Source: Aeromicrobium duanguangcaii
Lineage (GTDB): Bacteria > Actinomycetota > Actinomycetes > Propionibacteriales > Nocardioidaceae
Reading direction: 5' to 3'
Assembly (NCBI RefSeq): GCF_024508295.1
Contig: NZ_CP101990.1
Span: 62,001-126,000, forward strand
Length of the DNA stretch: 64,000 nucleotides
In this document: positions 8,105 through 16,981 of the stretch, piece by piece
Layout: each line of letters begins with the position of its first letter
Position numbering within the stretch: position 1 is the stretch's first letter
Notes under the pieces: model-generated
Told to the model about the DNA's origin: nothing
The model's input: the letters and a program-made list of their open reading frames with translations, nothing else
The model's database searches: none
Translations under genes and position numbers: made by a program

Positions 8105-8594
8105 TGCGCGCCGAGTGCGGGGTCGAGTTGATCAGGCCGAAGACGGCCTGCGTCGCGGCGCGTGCGGTGGCGCGGTCCAGGTTCGGACGCAGCTCGCGCA
8201 GGGTGTCCACCCAGGCGTCGATGTAGGACAGCTGCAGCTCACGCACCGTCTGCTGGGCGTCGACGGGGAGGTTGGCCCACTCGCGGTCCTGGATGACGAT
8301 CAGCGCCGGATGGGTCAGGGCGAACTCGACGTGCCAGGCGATCAGCGCGTCCAGTGCCGCCTCGGGCTCGGTGGCCTCGGCCCGGCGTTGGCGCCCGCCG
8401 GCCAGCAGCTGCTCACTGATCGAGGTGAGCGACTGGGCCAGCAGATCCTCCTTGCCGGTGAAGTGCTTGTAGATCGCCGGGCCGGAGATGCCGCACGCCT
8501 CGCCGATGTCGTTGACCGAGACGCCGTGGTACCCACGCTCGGCGAACAGGCCCGCGGCCGTGTTCAAGATCTGGTCCCGACGGCTCACGCTCAC
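8034..8594 (-). CDS. TetR-family regulator of the acyl-CoA carboxylase operon
   Basis: A 186-residue TetR regulator. The HTH segment is [20 protein letters not shown] followed by [15 protein letters not shown]. The C-terminal domain has family character but no ligand signature that I recognise. Two adjacent GTG codons compete as starts; 8594 is chosen because a TATGCT -10 box (forward AGCATA at 8601-8606) sits exactly 6 nt upstream, while 8597 would be too close. It is divergent from the leucine catabolic operon. The palindrome at 8615-8634 would cover its own -35 region, so autoregulation is likely. The probable effector is a pathway acyl-CoA (inference). Confidence 0.9.
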   Translation of the reverse strand: MSVSRRDQILNTAAGLFAERGYHGVSVNDIGEACGISGPAIYKHFTGKEDLLAQSLTSISEQLLAGGRQRRAEATEPEAALDALIAWHVEFALTHPALIVIQDREWANLPVDAQQTVRELQLSYIDAWVDTLRELRPNLDRATARAATQAVFGLINSTPHSARISPEAMSQLLVSMARAGVLAPGV

Positions 8595-8614
8595 CACCGG
8601 AGCATAGCAAGGGC

Positions 8615-8634
8615 AGGTTAATGAGTGTTAACCT
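8615..8634. promoter_or_regulatory. Operator palindrome between tetR and the carboxylase operon
   Basis: AGGTTAA at 8615-8621 faces TTAACCT at 8628-8634, a perfect 7-bp inverted repeat with a 6-bp spacer. It contains the annotated ATG of the carboxylase gene. TAACCT at 8629-8634 could itself be a -10 box for a leaderless start at GTG 8642. The site would also cover the -35 region of the tetR promoter. Confidence 0.7.
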
Positions 8635-10180
8635 TCGAGCCGTGGACATGCGAGAGCTCGTCGCCGAGCTGAGAGAACGTACGGCGACCGCGCGGCGAGG
8701 CGGTTCGGAGAAGGCACGCGACCGGCACGTCGCGCGCGGCAAGCTGCTGCCGCGGGAGCGGGTCGACCGGTTGCTCGATCCCGGCTCGCCCTTCCTGGAG
8801 ATCGGCGCGCTGGCGGCCTACGACATGTACGGCGACGACCCGTTCACCGTCCCCAGCGCCGGCATCATCACCGGAATCGGCCGGGTGTCCGGGCGTGACT
8901 GCGTGATCGTCGCCAACGACGCGACGGTCAAGGGCGGCACGTACTACCCGCTCACGGTCAAGAAGCACCTGCGCGCCCAGACGATCGCGGCCGACAACCA
9001 CCTGCCGTGCCTGTACCTGGTCGACTCCGGCGGCGCGTTCCTGCCGATGCAGGACGAGGTCTTCCCCGACCGCGACGACTTCGGCCGGATCTTCTTCCAC
9101 CAGGCCCAGATGTCGGCCCGGGGCATCCCGCAGGTCGCCGCGGTCATGGGCTCCTGCACCGCCGGCGGCGCCTACGTGCCCGCGATGAGCGACGAGTCCG
9201 TGATCGTGCGGGACCAGGGCACGATCTTCCTCGGCGGTCCGCCGCTGGTGAAGGCCGCCACGGGCGAGGTCGTCACCGCCGAGGAGCTCGGCGGCGGCGA
9301 GGTCCACGCCAGGGTCTCGGGCGTCGTCGACCACCTGGCCGACGACGATGACCACGCCCTGCAGTTGGTGCGCTCGATCGTCGACACGTTCGCGCGGCCC
9401 GCCGACCCGACGATCACCCGCCGCGAGGCGCTGCCGCCGCGCGAGGACCCCGACGAGCTCTACGACGTCGTGCCGGTCGACTCGCGGACGCCGTACGACG
9501 TGCGCGAGGTGATCAGCCGGATCGTCGACGACTCGCGGCTGCACGAGTTCAAGCCGCTCTACGGCGAGACCCTCGTGTGCGGATTCGCGCACATCGACGG
9601 CTGGCCGGTGGCGATCCTGGCGAACAACGGGATCCTGTTCAGCGAGTCGGCGCTCAAGGGCGCGCACTTCATCGAGCTGGCCAACCAGCGCGGCATCCCG
9701 CTGGTCTTCCTGCAGAACATCACCGGCTTCATGGTCGGCAAGGAGTACGAGAACGGCGGCATCGCCAAGGACGGCGCCAAGCTCGTCACGGCGGTCGCGT
9801 CCAGCGTCGTGCCGAAGTTCACCGTCGTCATCGGCGGCTCGTTCGGCGCCGGCAACTACGGCATGTGCGGCCGCGCGTACGACCCGCGGTTCCTGTGGAT
9901 GTGGCCCAACGCCCGGATCTCGGTGATGGGCGGCGAGCAGGCGGCCTCGGTGCTGGCGACGGTGCGCGGCGACTTCGAGTCGCCCGAGGCCGAGGAACAG
10001 TTCAAGGCTCCGATCCGCGAGCAGTACGAGACCCAGGGCTCGCCCTACTACTCGACCGCGCGCCTCTGGGACGACGGGATCATCGACCCCGTCGACACCC
10101 GTCGCGTCCTGGCGCTGGGCCTCGCGGCCGCGGCGCACGCCCCCCTTCCCTCGCCGAACTTCGGCATCTTCCGGATGTGA
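8621..10180 (+). CDS. Acyl-CoA carboxylase beta subunit, 3-methylcrotonyl-CoA carboxylase type
   Basis: A 519-residue carboxyltransferase subunit. The N-terminal half holds the acyl-CoA site ([49 protein letters not shown]); the C-terminal half holds the carboxybiotin site ([20 protein letters not shown]). This combination is characteristic of methylcrotonyl-CoA carboxylase (MccB/LiuB/AccD1), not propionyl- or acetyl-CoA carboxylase. With the downstream alpha subunit it carboxylates 3-methylcrotonyl-CoA in leucine breakdown. ATG 8621 lies inside the operator palindrome; GTG 8642 is an alternative leaderless start. Family members usually extend further N-terminally, which favours 8621. It ends 5 nt before the alpha gene. 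Confidence 0.93.
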   Translation: MSVNLRAVDMRELVAELRERTATARRGGSEKARDRHVARGKLLPRERVDRLLDPGSPFLEIGALAAYDMYGDDPFTVPSAGIITGIGRVSGRDCVIVANDATVKGGTYYPLTVKKHLRAQTIAADNHLPCLYLVDSGGAFLPMQDEVFPDRDDFGRIFFHQAQMSARGIPQVAAVMGSCTAGGAYVPAMSDESVIVRDQGTIFLGGPPLVKAATGEVVTAEELGGGEVHARVSGVVDHLADDDDHALQLVRSIVDTFARPADPTITRREALPPREDPDELYDVVPVDSRTPYDVREVISRIVDDSRLHEFKPLYGETLVCGFAHIDGWPVAILANNGILFSESALKGAHFIELANQRGIPLVFLQNITGFMVGKEYENGGIAKDGAKLVTAVASSVVPKFTVVIGGSFGAGNYGMCGRAYDPRFLWMWPNARISVMGGEQAASVLATVRGDFESPEAEEQFKAPIREQYETQGSPYYSTARLWDDGIIDPVDTRRVLALGLAAAAHAPLPSPNFGIFRM

Positions 10181-10185
10181 GTGAC

Positions 10186-11976
10186 ATGGCTCTGCACTCT
10201 GTGCTCGTCGCCAACCGCGGCGAGATCGCCGCCCGCGTCCTGCGGGCCTGCCGCGAGCTCGGCATCCGCTCGGTCGCGGTCCACGTTCCCGGCGACGTCG
10301 CGCACGTCGCCCTGGCCGACACCGTCGTCGAGGTACCCTCGTACCTCGACGGCGCCGCGATCATCGAGGCCGCCCGCTCCGCCGGGGCCGAGGCGATCCA
10401 CCCGGGCTACGGGTTCCTGTCCGAGAACGCCGGCTTCGCCCGCGCGGTGACCGACGCCGGACTGGTGTTCGTCGGGCCCAGCGCCGACGTCATCGAGCTG
10501 ATGGGCCGCAAGGACCGCGCTCGCGAGGTCGCCGAGCGGGCCGGTGTCCCGGTCATGTCGCGCTACGAGCCGGAGGCCGTCCCGGCCGACGCCTACCCGG
10601 TGCTCGTCAAGGCCGCGGCCGGCGGCGGTGGCAAGGGCATGCACGTCGTGCGGCGCCCCGACGAGCTCGCCGAGGCGCTGGCGATGGCGGCCCGCGAGGC
10701 GCGCGCGGCCTTCGGCGACGACACCCTCCTGATCGAGCGGTACGTCGAGGGCGGCCGCCACGTCGAGGTCCAGGTGTTCGGCGACGACCAGGGCAACGTC
10801 GTCCACCTGCTCGACCGCGACTGCTCGGTACAGCGTCGCCACCAGAAGGTCGTCGAGGAGGCCCCCGCTCCCGACCTCGACCCCCGCGTGCGCGACCGCA
10901 TCCGCTCGGCGGCCGTGGCCCTGTGCCGCGAGGTCGGGTACGTGAACGCCGGCACCGTCGAGTACCTCGTGATGGGGCAGGAGGCGTTCTTCCTCGAGAT
11001 GAACACCCGCCTCCAGGTCGAGCACCCCGTCACCGAGGAGGTCACCGCGACGGACCTCGTGCACTGGCAGCTGGCGGTCGCGGCCGGTGAGCCGCTGCCG
11101 CTGACCCAGGACGAGATCGTCGAGGTCGGTCACGCGATCGAGGTGCGCGTCTACGCCGAGGACCCCGCCGCGGGATTCCTGCCGCAGGCCGGCCGCATCC
11201 GCGAGGTCTGGTGGCCGGGCGCCCGCGTCGAGTCCGTCATCGACGACGTCGACGGCGCGGACGTCACGGCGTCGTTCGACCCGATGATCGCCAAGATCAT
11301 CACGACAGGCGACGACCGAGCCGAGGCCGTCGACGCGATGGTCGAGGCGCTGGACATGACGGCCGTGTTCGGCATCCGCAGCAACGTCGGATTCCTGCGC
11401 CGGGTCGTCGACTCGGCGACGTTCCGCGACGCGGCGATGGACACCGGATGGCTCGACACGGCTCCCGAGGAGCTGCTGTCCACTCCCGAGGTCCCCGCGC
11501 AGGCGGCAGCGGTGGCCGCGCGACTGCTGTGGCCCGAGCCGGACGACGGCTGGCGCTCCGCCGGTCCCGCCGCCGCGCTGCGGCTTCCCGTCGTCGACGA
11601 GGAGGGCACGCGACACGACGTGACCGCCTGGTCCGATCACGTGCTGCCGTCGACCACGGACGGCGCCCGCGCATGGGTCGCCGCCGAGGGTGAGACGTAC
11701 GTGTTCGAGCGTCCCGACGGCACGCGGCGCCCGCGCGTCCTGCACGCCGGCGACGCGGAGGTCACCGCGCCGATGCCCGGCACGGTCATCGCGGTCGACG
11801 TCGAGAAGGGCGACCGGGTCGAGGCCGGCCAGCGGCTCGGCGCGGTCGAGGCGATGAAGATGGAGCTGGCCCTGACCGCCGCCCACGCCGGCACCGTCAC
11901 CGAGGTCGCCACCGTGGGACGTCAGGTCAAGATGGGTGAGTTGCTGTTCCACGTCGAGCCGCTGGAGGAGTCGTGA
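10186..11976 (+). CDS. Acyl-CoA carboxylase alpha subunit (biotin carboxylase + BCCP)
   Basis: A 596-residue biotin-dependent carboxylase subunit. It has an N-terminal biotin carboxylase domain (VLVANRGEIAARVLRACREL, ATP-grasp loop KAAAGGGGKGM, and EMNTRLQVEHPVTE) and a C-terminal biotinyl domain with the attachment motif EAMKMEL, Lys558 being the biotinylated residue. It carboxylates biotin with ATP and bicarbonate for the beta subunit. It is slightly shorter than typical MccA (about 650 residues). The ATG lies 5 nt after the beta subunit stop. Its stop overlaps the HMG-CoA lyase GTG by 4 nt, so the three genes form a coupled operon. Confidence 0.93.
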   Translation: MALHSVLVANRGEIAARVLRACRELGIRSVAVHVPGDVAHVALADTVVEVPSYLDGAAIIEAARSAGAEAIHPGYGFLSENAGFARAVTDAGLVFVGPSADVIELMGRKDRAREVAERAGVPVMSRYEPEAVPADAYPVLVKAAAGGGGKGMHVVRRPDELAEALAMAAREARAAFGDDTLLIERYVEGGRHVEVQVFGDDQGNVVHLLDRDCSVQRRHQKVVEEAPAPDLDPRVRDRIRSAAVALCREVGYVNAGTVEYLVMGQEAFFLEMNTRLQVEHPVTEEVTATDLVHWQLAVAAGEPLPLTQDEIVEVGHAIEVRVYAEDPAAGFLPQAGRIREVWWPGARVESVIDDVDGADVTASFDPMIAKIITTGDDRAEAVDAMVEALDMTAVFGIRSNVGFLRRVVDSATFRDAAMDTGWLDTAPEELLSTPEVPAQAAAVAARLLWPEPDDGWRSAGPAAALRLPVVDEEGTRHDVTAWSDHVLPSTTDGARAWVAAEGETYVFERPDGTRRPRVLHAGDAEVTAPMPGTVIAVDVEKGDRVEAGQRLGAVEAMKMELALTAAHAGTVTEVATVGRQVKMGELLFHVEPLEES

Positions 11977-12899
11977 CCGCACTGCCGATGGTCGAGCGTG
12001 ACCCGTCCCTGCCGGACCGCGTCACGATCTACGAGGTCGGTCCGCGCGACGGCCTGCAGAACGAGTCCGGGATCGTCCCCGTCGACGTCAAGGTCGCGTT
12101 CATCGAGGCCCTCGTCGCGGCGGGCCTGCCCGTCGTCGAGGCGACCAGCTTCGTGCACCCGAAGTGGGTGCCCCAGCTGGCCGACGCCGCCGAGGTCGTC
12201 GACCGGCTGCCCGTGGCGGGCCGCGTGCCCCTGCCGGTGCTGGTGCCGAACGAGCGAGGACTCGACCGCGCGCTGGAGGCCGGCGTGCGCCACATCGCGG
12301 TCTTCGCCAGCGCCACCGAGACGTTCGCCGAGCGGAACCTCAACAGCTCGGTCGAGGGCCAGTTCGCGATGTTCGAGCCGGTCATCGCGCGCGCCCTCGA
12401 CGCAGGCGTGGACGTCCGCGCCTACGTCTCGATGTGCTTCGGCGATCCCTGGGAGGGCGCCGTCGATCCGGCCCAGGTGGTCCGCGTGGGCCGGCGCCTG
12501 CTCGATCTCGGCGCGTCCCAGCTGTCCCTCGGCGACACGATCGGCGTCGGCACCCCGGGCCACGTCGCCCGGCTGGTCCGCGAGTTCGTCGACGCCGGCG
12601 TGCCGGTCGACCGGCTGGCGATGCACTTCCACGACACCTACGGGCAGGCGCTCTCGAACACGCTCGCGGCGCTGCGGTGCGGGATCACGACCTTCGACGC
12701 GTCCGCGGGCGGCCTGGGCGGCTGCCCCTACGCCGAGAGCGCGACGGGCAACCTGGCGACCGAGGACCTCGTCTGGATGCTCGACGGACTGGGCATCGAG
12801 CACGGCGTCGATCTCGATGCCCTCGTCCGGGCCAGCGTCACGATGGCGCAGGCGCTCGGCCGTGAGAGCCCGTCCGCGGTCGTCCGGGCCCTCGCCTGA
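11973..12899 (+). CDS. Hydroxymethylglutaryl-CoA lyase
   Basis: A 308-residue HMG-CoA lyase, which cleaves HMG-CoA to acetyl-CoA and acetoacetate as the last step of leucine degradation. The TIM-barrel start is visible (VTIYEVGPRDGLQNESG), with the metal/substrate segment LAMHFHDTYGQAL and the active-site loop signature DASAGGLGGCPYAESATGN carrying the conserved cysteine. It begins at GTG, overlapping the carboxylase alpha stop by 4 nt. The acetoacetate product can be recaptured by the acetoacetyl-CoA synthetase at 48106. A palindromic repeat follows 12 nt after its stop. Confidence 0.95.
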   Translation: MTALPMVERDPSLPDRVTIYEVGPRDGLQNESGIVPVDVKVAFIEALVAAGLPVVEATSFVHPKWVPQLADAAEVVDRLPVAGRVPLPVLVPNERGLDRALEAGVRHIAVFASATETFAERNLNSSVEGQFAMFEPVIARALDAGVDVRAYVSMCFGDPWEGAVDPAQVVRVGRRLLDLGASQLSLGDTIGVGTPGHVARLVREFVDAGVPVDRLAMHFHDTYGQALSNTLAALRCGITTFDASAGGLGGCPYAESATGNLATEDLVWMLDGLGIEHGVDLDALVRASVTMAQALGRESPSAVVRALA

Positions 12900-12911
12900 C
12901 GCCCGCCCCCT

Positions 12912-12978
12912 CCCGAGATTTGCTCCGATTCCGACCTTTCAGAGCACCTGAAAGGTCGGAATGGGAGCAAATCTCGGG
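12912..12978. repeat. Long palindromic repeat element, copy 1
   Basis: Arms of 31 nt at 12912-12942 and 12948-12978 match with a single mismatch around a 5-nt AGCAC loop. It is much more AT-rich than its surroundings. The same element recurs at 50057-50119. It lies between the 3' ends of two convergent genes, so it could act as a bidirectional terminator. The sequence identity of the two copies, rather than structure alone, indicates a dispersed repeat family. Confidence 0.9.
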
Positions 12979-12994
12979 GCCGGAGGGAGGCGTT

Positions 12995-13672
12995 TCAGCG
13001 CCTGAGGCGGCGGTCCTTGAGCTCGCTCTGGGCGTAGCGGCCGACCTGCCAGGTGCCGAAGCCGTCGGCGCCGGCGCCGACCGCGCCGCCGAGCAGCGGG
13101 ATGCGCTTGCCGGCGAGCATCAGGGCGCGGCGGCCGATCGTGCGACCGACGAGCTCACCGGTGACCTCCTTGGCGATCCGGTCGTCCAGCAGCGGATCGT
13201 GGGCCGGAGAGGTGGCCAGGGCCATGGGCGAGGAGGGCAGCCGCTTCTTCTTGACCATCTCGGTGACCGTGTCCTCGCCGAGCATCACCGCGAGCACGGC
13301 GTTGCGCACCCGAGGATCCTCGAGGTCGTAGCCACGCAGGTGCGCGATGCTCGCGACGAGATGGCACTGCACGATCGTCACCCCGACGACGTTCGCCGGC
13401 ACGGTGGCGGCGGCGAACGCGATGCCGCCCAAGTTGGTGACGAACCCCTGCAGGCCGGCCAGGCTGGTGTGCGATCGCACGAGGGCGGCGACCGTCTTCT
13501 CGACGTCACCGCCGTGCGCGGCGAGCTTGCCCCCGGCGGTCTCGATCACGGGGCGCAGCGGCCCGACGCCGTCGATCGCCATGTCCAGAACCGCGCGGAC
13601 GTATCCCGACGCCACGTTGGGCACGACGCGCGTGCCGGCCTCCTTGGCGATGCGGTCCTTCATCATTCCCAT
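12995..13672 (-). CDS. EcsC family protein
   Basis: A 225-residue protein matching EcsC-type proteins: a central hydrophobic, glycine-rich section (GFVTNLGGIAFAAATVPANV then VGVTIVQCHLVASIAHLRGY) and RNAVLAVMLGED. EcsC was first described beside a Bacillus ABC transporter, but its biochemical role is unknown. Several in-frame ATGs lie at the start. 13672 is chosen because TATGCT on this strand (forward AGCATA at 13679-13684) sits exactly 6 nt upstream, suggesting a leaderless mRNA. The longer open frame upstream runs antisense to the phosphotransferase and is rejected. Confidence 0.8.
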   Translation of the reverse strand: MGMMKDRIAKEAGTRVVPNVASGYVRAVLDMAIDGVGPLRPVIETAGGKLAAHGGDVEKTVAALVRSHTSLAGLQGFVTNLGGIAFAAATVPANVVGVTIVQCHLVASIAHLRGYDLEDPRVRNAVLAVMLGEDTVTEMVKKKRLPSSPMALATSPAHDPLLDDRIAKEVTGELVGRTIGRRALMLAGKRIPLLGGAVGAGADGFGTWQVGRYAQSELKDRRLRR

Positions 13673-13747
13673 GCCGCAAGCATAGGAAGGACGCGCGAAT
13701 GCGCCCCTCGGTCGCGTCGTCGCAGGCGTTTCGGGGCGCGCCGCCCC

Positions 13748-13753
13748 TAGGGT
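13748..13753 (+). promoter_or_regulatory. -10 box, leaderless, phosphotransferase gene
   Basis: TAGGGT lies 6 nt before the ATG at 13760, with no Shine-Dalgarno sequence between. Confidence 0.5.
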
Positions 13754-13759
13754 TGGCCC

Positions 13760-14722
13760 ATGGTGCACGAGCCGTTCTCCACGCAGGTGGCGACACCGCA
13801 GTGGCGCACGGGGGCGCAGGAGTGGATCCGGGCCTCGCTGGCCGACCGGGGGATCGCCGTCACCGGCGCCGTCGAGCAGCCCCGGATCCGCCCGTGGTCG
13901 ACCCAGCTGACCGTGCCGACCGACCGGGGCACCGTCTGGTTCAAGGCGGCCTGCCCGTCGATGTCGTTCGAGCCGGCGCTGCAGCAGGCGCTGGCGCGAC
14001 TCGTCCCCGGCTCGGTGCAGGATCCGCTGGCGGTCGAGCCCGACCGGGGTTGGATGCTGACGCTCGACCACGGTCCGACGCTCGCGGACCAGCGCACCGC
14101 GACCTTGGACGACTGGCGACGCGCGCTGACCGAGGCGGCGCGGGTGCAGCGGGCCCTGGTGCCGCATCGTGCGGAGCTGCTGGCCACGGGGCTCCCCGAT
14201 GCCGGCCCCGAGACGGTCGTGGACCGGTTCGACCGACTGCTGCAGATCCACGAGCACCAGACCGTCGGGCACGGCGCCCACGTGGCGCCGGAGCGGATCG
14301 TCGAGCTGCGCGGGCGACGTGCCGAGCTGGTCGACGCCTGCGCGGAGCTGGCCGAGTCGTCGGTGCCGTCGACGTGGCAGCACGGCGACCTGCACCCGAA
14401 CAACCTGCACGAGAACGACCGGATCGCGTTCTTCGACCTCGGCGACGGGATGTGGGCGCACGCCGTCGAGATCCTGTCGGTCCCGTACGGCGTGATCACC
14501 GACGAGGGGTCGGTCGCGTGGCCCGAGGTCGTGACGGCGTGGACCGAGGCGTGGGAGCTGGAGCCGGCCGAGTTCGACCGGCTGTGGCGCGCCTCGGCCC
14601 TGACGCACGCGGTGAACCGGGCCGTCACGTGGCATCGCGCCCTGCTGACCGCGACCGCCGCCGAGATCGACGAGTGGGGCGATGCGGTGGAGCATCACCT
14701 GGCGTCCATGCTGGACGTATGA
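13760..14722 (+). CDS. Aminoglycoside-phosphotransferase-like kinase (APH family)
   Basis: A 320-residue kinase-fold protein. The catalytic loop is WQHGDLHPNNLHENDRI and the metal-binding DxG-equivalent is FFDLGDGMWAH, both typical of APH/choline-kinase-like phosphotransferases. The glycine-rich N-lobe is not obvious. The substrate is unknown; these proteins phosphorylate small hydroxylated molecules such as sugars or antibiotics. The stop overlaps the start of aat (ATGA), so the two genes are coupled, although no functional link is known. Confidence 0.85.
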   Translation: MVHEPFSTQVATPQWRTGAQEWIRASLADRGIAVTGAVEQPRIRPWSTQLTVPTDRGTVWFKAACPSMSFEPALQQALARLVPGSVQDPLAVEPDRGWMLTLDHGPTLADQRTATLDDWRRALTEAARVQRALVPHRAELLATGLPDAGPETVVDRFDRLLQIHEHQTVGHGAHVAPERIVELRGRRAELVDACAELAESSVPSTWQHGDLHPNNLHENDRIAFFDLGDGMWAHAVEILSVPYGVITDEGSVAWPEVVTAWTEAWELEPAEFDRLWRASALTHAVNRAVTWHRALLTATAAEIDEWGDAVEHHLASMLDV

Positions 14723-15375
14723 AGCCGGTCCCCCTGCCCCCGTCGCCCTGGACGTTCGATCCGCGCGACTGGCCCCGGGACGACTGCATCGCCTACGGAG
14801 CCGACCTGGAGCCTGCCACCATCATCGAGGCCTACCGCCACGGCGCGTTCCCGATGCCCGACCGCGACCTGCTGCTGTGGTGGTCACCCTTGGAACGCGG
14901 GGTGCTGGGCCCGGGCGACCTGCGCGTCTCGCGCTCGTTGCGGCGCTCCCTGCGGCACTTGACCATCACGGTCGACACCGACTTCGAGGCCGTGGTCGAC
15001 GCGTGCGCCGACCCGCGCCGGCCGGGGTCGTGGATCACCTCCTCGATCCGCTCGGCCTACCTGCGCCTGCACGAGCTGGGCTACGCGCACAGCATCGAGA
15101 CGCGCGATGAGGAGGGTGGCCTGGTCGGTGGGCTCTACGGACTGGCCCTGGGGTCCCTGTTCGCAGGCGAATCGATGTTCCACCGCCGCACGGACGCCTC
15201 GAAGGCCGCGCTGGTGGGCCTGGTCGACCGGATGTCGACGTTGCCGGAGTGGATCATCGACACCCAGTGGCAGACGGCGCACCTGGCGACGCTCGGCGTC
15301 CGGGTGGTCTCCCGCGAGTCCTATCTCGCCACGATCGAGACCCTCGTCGACCGTCCCGCACCCGTTTGGGACTGA
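14719..15375 (+). CDS. aat: Leucyl/phenylalanyl-tRNA--protein transferase
   Basis: A 218-residue aminoacyltransferase of the bacterial N-degron pathway. It moves Leu or Phe from tRNA to N-terminal Arg/Lys of proteins, marking them for ClpS/ClpAP. Diagnostic stretches are IEAYRHGAFPMPD, LLWWSPLERGVL, GSWITSSIRSAYLRLHELGY, AHSIETRD and LVGGLYGLALGSLFAGESMF. Length is normal. The ATG overlaps the upstream phosphotransferase stop. No clp gene is nearby. Confidence 0.93.
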   Translation: MKPVPLPPSPWTFDPRDWPRDDCIAYGADLEPATIIEAYRHGAFPMPDRDLLLWWSPLERGVLGPGDLRVSRSLRRSLRHLTITVDTDFEAVVDACADPRRPGSWITSSIRSAYLRLHELGYAHSIETRDEEGGLVGGLYGLALGSLFAGESMFHRRTDASKAALVGLVDRMSTLPEWIIDTQWQTAHLATLGVRVVSRESYLATIETLVDRPAPVWD

Positions 15376-15428
15376 AATCTCGCGACACGCCGAGGGCCCC
15401 CGGGGGAAAGCACCCCCCGAGCGATCCC

Positions 15429-15434
15429 TAGACT
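15429..15434 (+). promoter_or_regulatory. -10 box of the HU gene
   Basis: TAGACT lies about 39 nt before the GTG start. An AGGAG Shine-Dalgarno sequence at 15461-15465 precedes the GTG at 15473, so this transcript has a leader, unlike many neighbours. Confidence 0.5.
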
Positions 15435-15472
15435 GCTGACGTACCCATCACATCCATTTCAGGAGCAGAATC

Positions 15473-15751
15473 GTGGCACTTTCCCGCAACGATCTCGTGG
15501 CCGAGCTGGCCGCCAAGACCGGCAGCACCAAGAAGGACGTCGACGAGTTCGTCACCGCCTTCGCCGAGCTCGTCATCGACTCGGTCGCCAAGGGCGAGAA
15601 GATCTCCATCCCCGGTGTGCTCTCGGTCGAGCGCGTCGCGCGTGCCGCCCGCACGGGTCGCAACCCCGCCACCGGCGAGACCATCGACATCCCCGCCGGC
15701 TTCGGCGTGAAGGTCAGCGCCGGTTCGCGCCTCAAGGCTGCCGCGAAGTAA
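15473..15751 (+). CDS. HU-type nucleoid-associated protein
   Basis: A 92-residue histone-like DNA-binding protein, the full length of a classical HU monomer. The N-terminal dimerisation helices are present, followed by the beta-arm region RNPATGETIDIPAGFGVK. It lacks the long Lys/Ala-rich C-terminal tail of mycobacterial HupB. HU dimers bend and compact DNA. The GTG start has a good ribosome-binding site (AGGAGCAGAATC upstream). It is a single-gene unit ended by a hairpin at 15762-15800. Confidence 0.95.
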   Translation: MALSRNDLVAELAAKTGSTKKDVDEFVTAFAELVIDSVAKGEKISIPGVLSVERVARAARTGRNPATGETIDIPAGFGVKVSAGSRLKAAAK

Positions 15752-15761
15752 GTCTTCGCCC

Positions 15762-15800
15762 CGACGCCCCCGCCCTGTGCACACAGGGTCGGGGGCGTCG
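15762..15800 (+). terminator. Hairpin terminator after HU gene
   Basis: CGACGCCCCCG-CCCTGTG pairs with CACAGGG-TCGGGGGCGTCG around a minimal loop, with one bulge. The region after it (TGCGTTGTGT) is only moderately T-rich. Confidence 0.7.
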
Positions 15801-15822
15801 TGCGTTGTGTGAGGATTCGACG

Positions 15823-16911
15823 GTGACGCCCTACCACCGCCTCGCCCGCGACTCGCCTGACTTCGCCCACTGGCGACTGCCCGTGGCCGCGGTGCTCGGC
15901 GTGGTCTCGTACGGCGTGATCTCGGTGGTCCTGGTCATCGTGGCGATGATCGTCCTGCTGGCCTCGGGGACCGACGTGGACCGCTGGCTGGACTCCGCCG
16001 GCACCGACATCGCTCTCGACTCCCCGGGGACGCTGCTGTTCCAGCTGGGCACGATCGCGGCACTGATCCCCTGTGTCCTGCTGCCGGTCGCCCTGGTCTG
16101 GCGCCGCCACGTCGGATACCTGCACTCGGTCCAGGGGTACCTGCGGTGGCGCTGGCTCGGCCACTGCGTCGCCCTGGCCTTCCTCGTCGTCGGCGTCACC
16201 CTCGGGCTCTCGGTCCTCGCCGCGGCCCTGGCCGGTGACGACTCCCTCGAGCTCGAGCCGCTCGGCGGCCGGGCCCTCGCGTCGCTGCTGGTCGTGCTGC
16301 TCGTGGTGCCGTTCCAGGCCGCCGCCGAGGAGTACGTGTTCCGTGGGGCGCTGATGCAGCTGATCGGCTCCTGGACCCGCTGGGCCGTCGTGCCGGTCGT
16401 GGTCAGCAGCCTGTTGTTCGCGGCCGGTCACGTCTACGACTTCTGGGGCCTGGTCTCGGTGTTCCTGTTCGGGGTCATCGCCGCGGTCATGACGATCCGG
16501 ACCGGCGGACTGGAGGCCGCGATCGGACTGCACATCGCGAACAACGTGGTCCTGATGGTCCTCGACGTCGTGGGCCTGGTCGACTCCAGCGGCGACGGCT
16601 CGGGACTCCTCGACGAGGTCGTGCCGTCGACCCTCATGTGCCTGGTCTTCTGGGCGATCGTCGAGTGGTGCGCCCGTCGCCGTGGCCTCCAGCGGCTGCG
16701 GCCGCCACTGCCGCCGCTGCCCGCTCGCGTCCCGGCGTACCTCGTCGTCCCGCCGCCGCCCTACGTGCCGGCGGGCACGGTGCCGCAGGCGGCCATGCCG
16801 GCGCCCCAGGCGGCGATGCCGCCCACGCCGGAGGCCCCGCCGGCGCCCCGCGCGGAGGTCCCGCCCAACGCGCCGTCCTATCCGGGCGATCCCGGCGTGT
16901 GGGAGCGCTGA
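15823..16911 (+). CDS. CPBP-family intramembrane metalloprotease
   Basis: A 362-residue membrane protein of the CPBP (Abi, CAAX-protease-like) family. The catalytic motifs are complete: EEYVFR with Glu169, Glu170 and Arg174, FAAGH in the next helix, and HIANNVVL later. About eight hydrophobic helices are followed by a Pro/Ala-rich cytoplasmic tail of about 85 residues (repeats of QAAMP and PPxP). The substrate is unknown. GTG 15823 is preferred because GAGGA lies 7 nt upstream; an upstream GTG at 15805 falls right after the HU terminator. Confidence 0.88.
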   Translation: MTPYHRLARDSPDFAHWRLPVAAVLGVVSYGVISVVLVIVAMIVLLASGTDVDRWLDSAGTDIALDSPGTLLFQLGTIAALIPCVLLPVALVWRRHVGYLHSVQGYLRWRWLGHCVALAFLVVGVTLGLSVLAAALAGDDSLELEPLGGRALASLLVVLLVVPFQAAAEEYVFRGALMQLIGSWTRWAVVPVVVSSLLFAAGHVYDFWGLVSVFLFGVIAAVMTIRTGGLEAAIGLHIANNVVLMVLDVVGLVDSSGDGSGLLDEVVPSTLMCLVFWAIVEWCARRRGLQRLRPPLPPLPARVPAYLVVPPPPYVPAGTVPQAAMPAPQAAMPPTPEAPPAPRAEVPPNAPSYPGDPGVWER

Positions 16912-16932
16912 GCCGATCCTGCCCGGACGGCG

Positions 16933-16968
16933 ACGGGCCGCCCCCGGACGAATCCGAGAGCGGCCCGT
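16933..16968. terminator. Hairpin between convergent CPBP and MmpL genes
   Basis: ACGGGCCGC at 16933-16941 pairs with GCGGCCCGT at 16960-16968. A nested CGGA/TCCG pair closes the inner loop. It could end transcription from either side. Confidence 0.6.
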
Positions 16969-16981
16969 GCGACGTCGGAGC

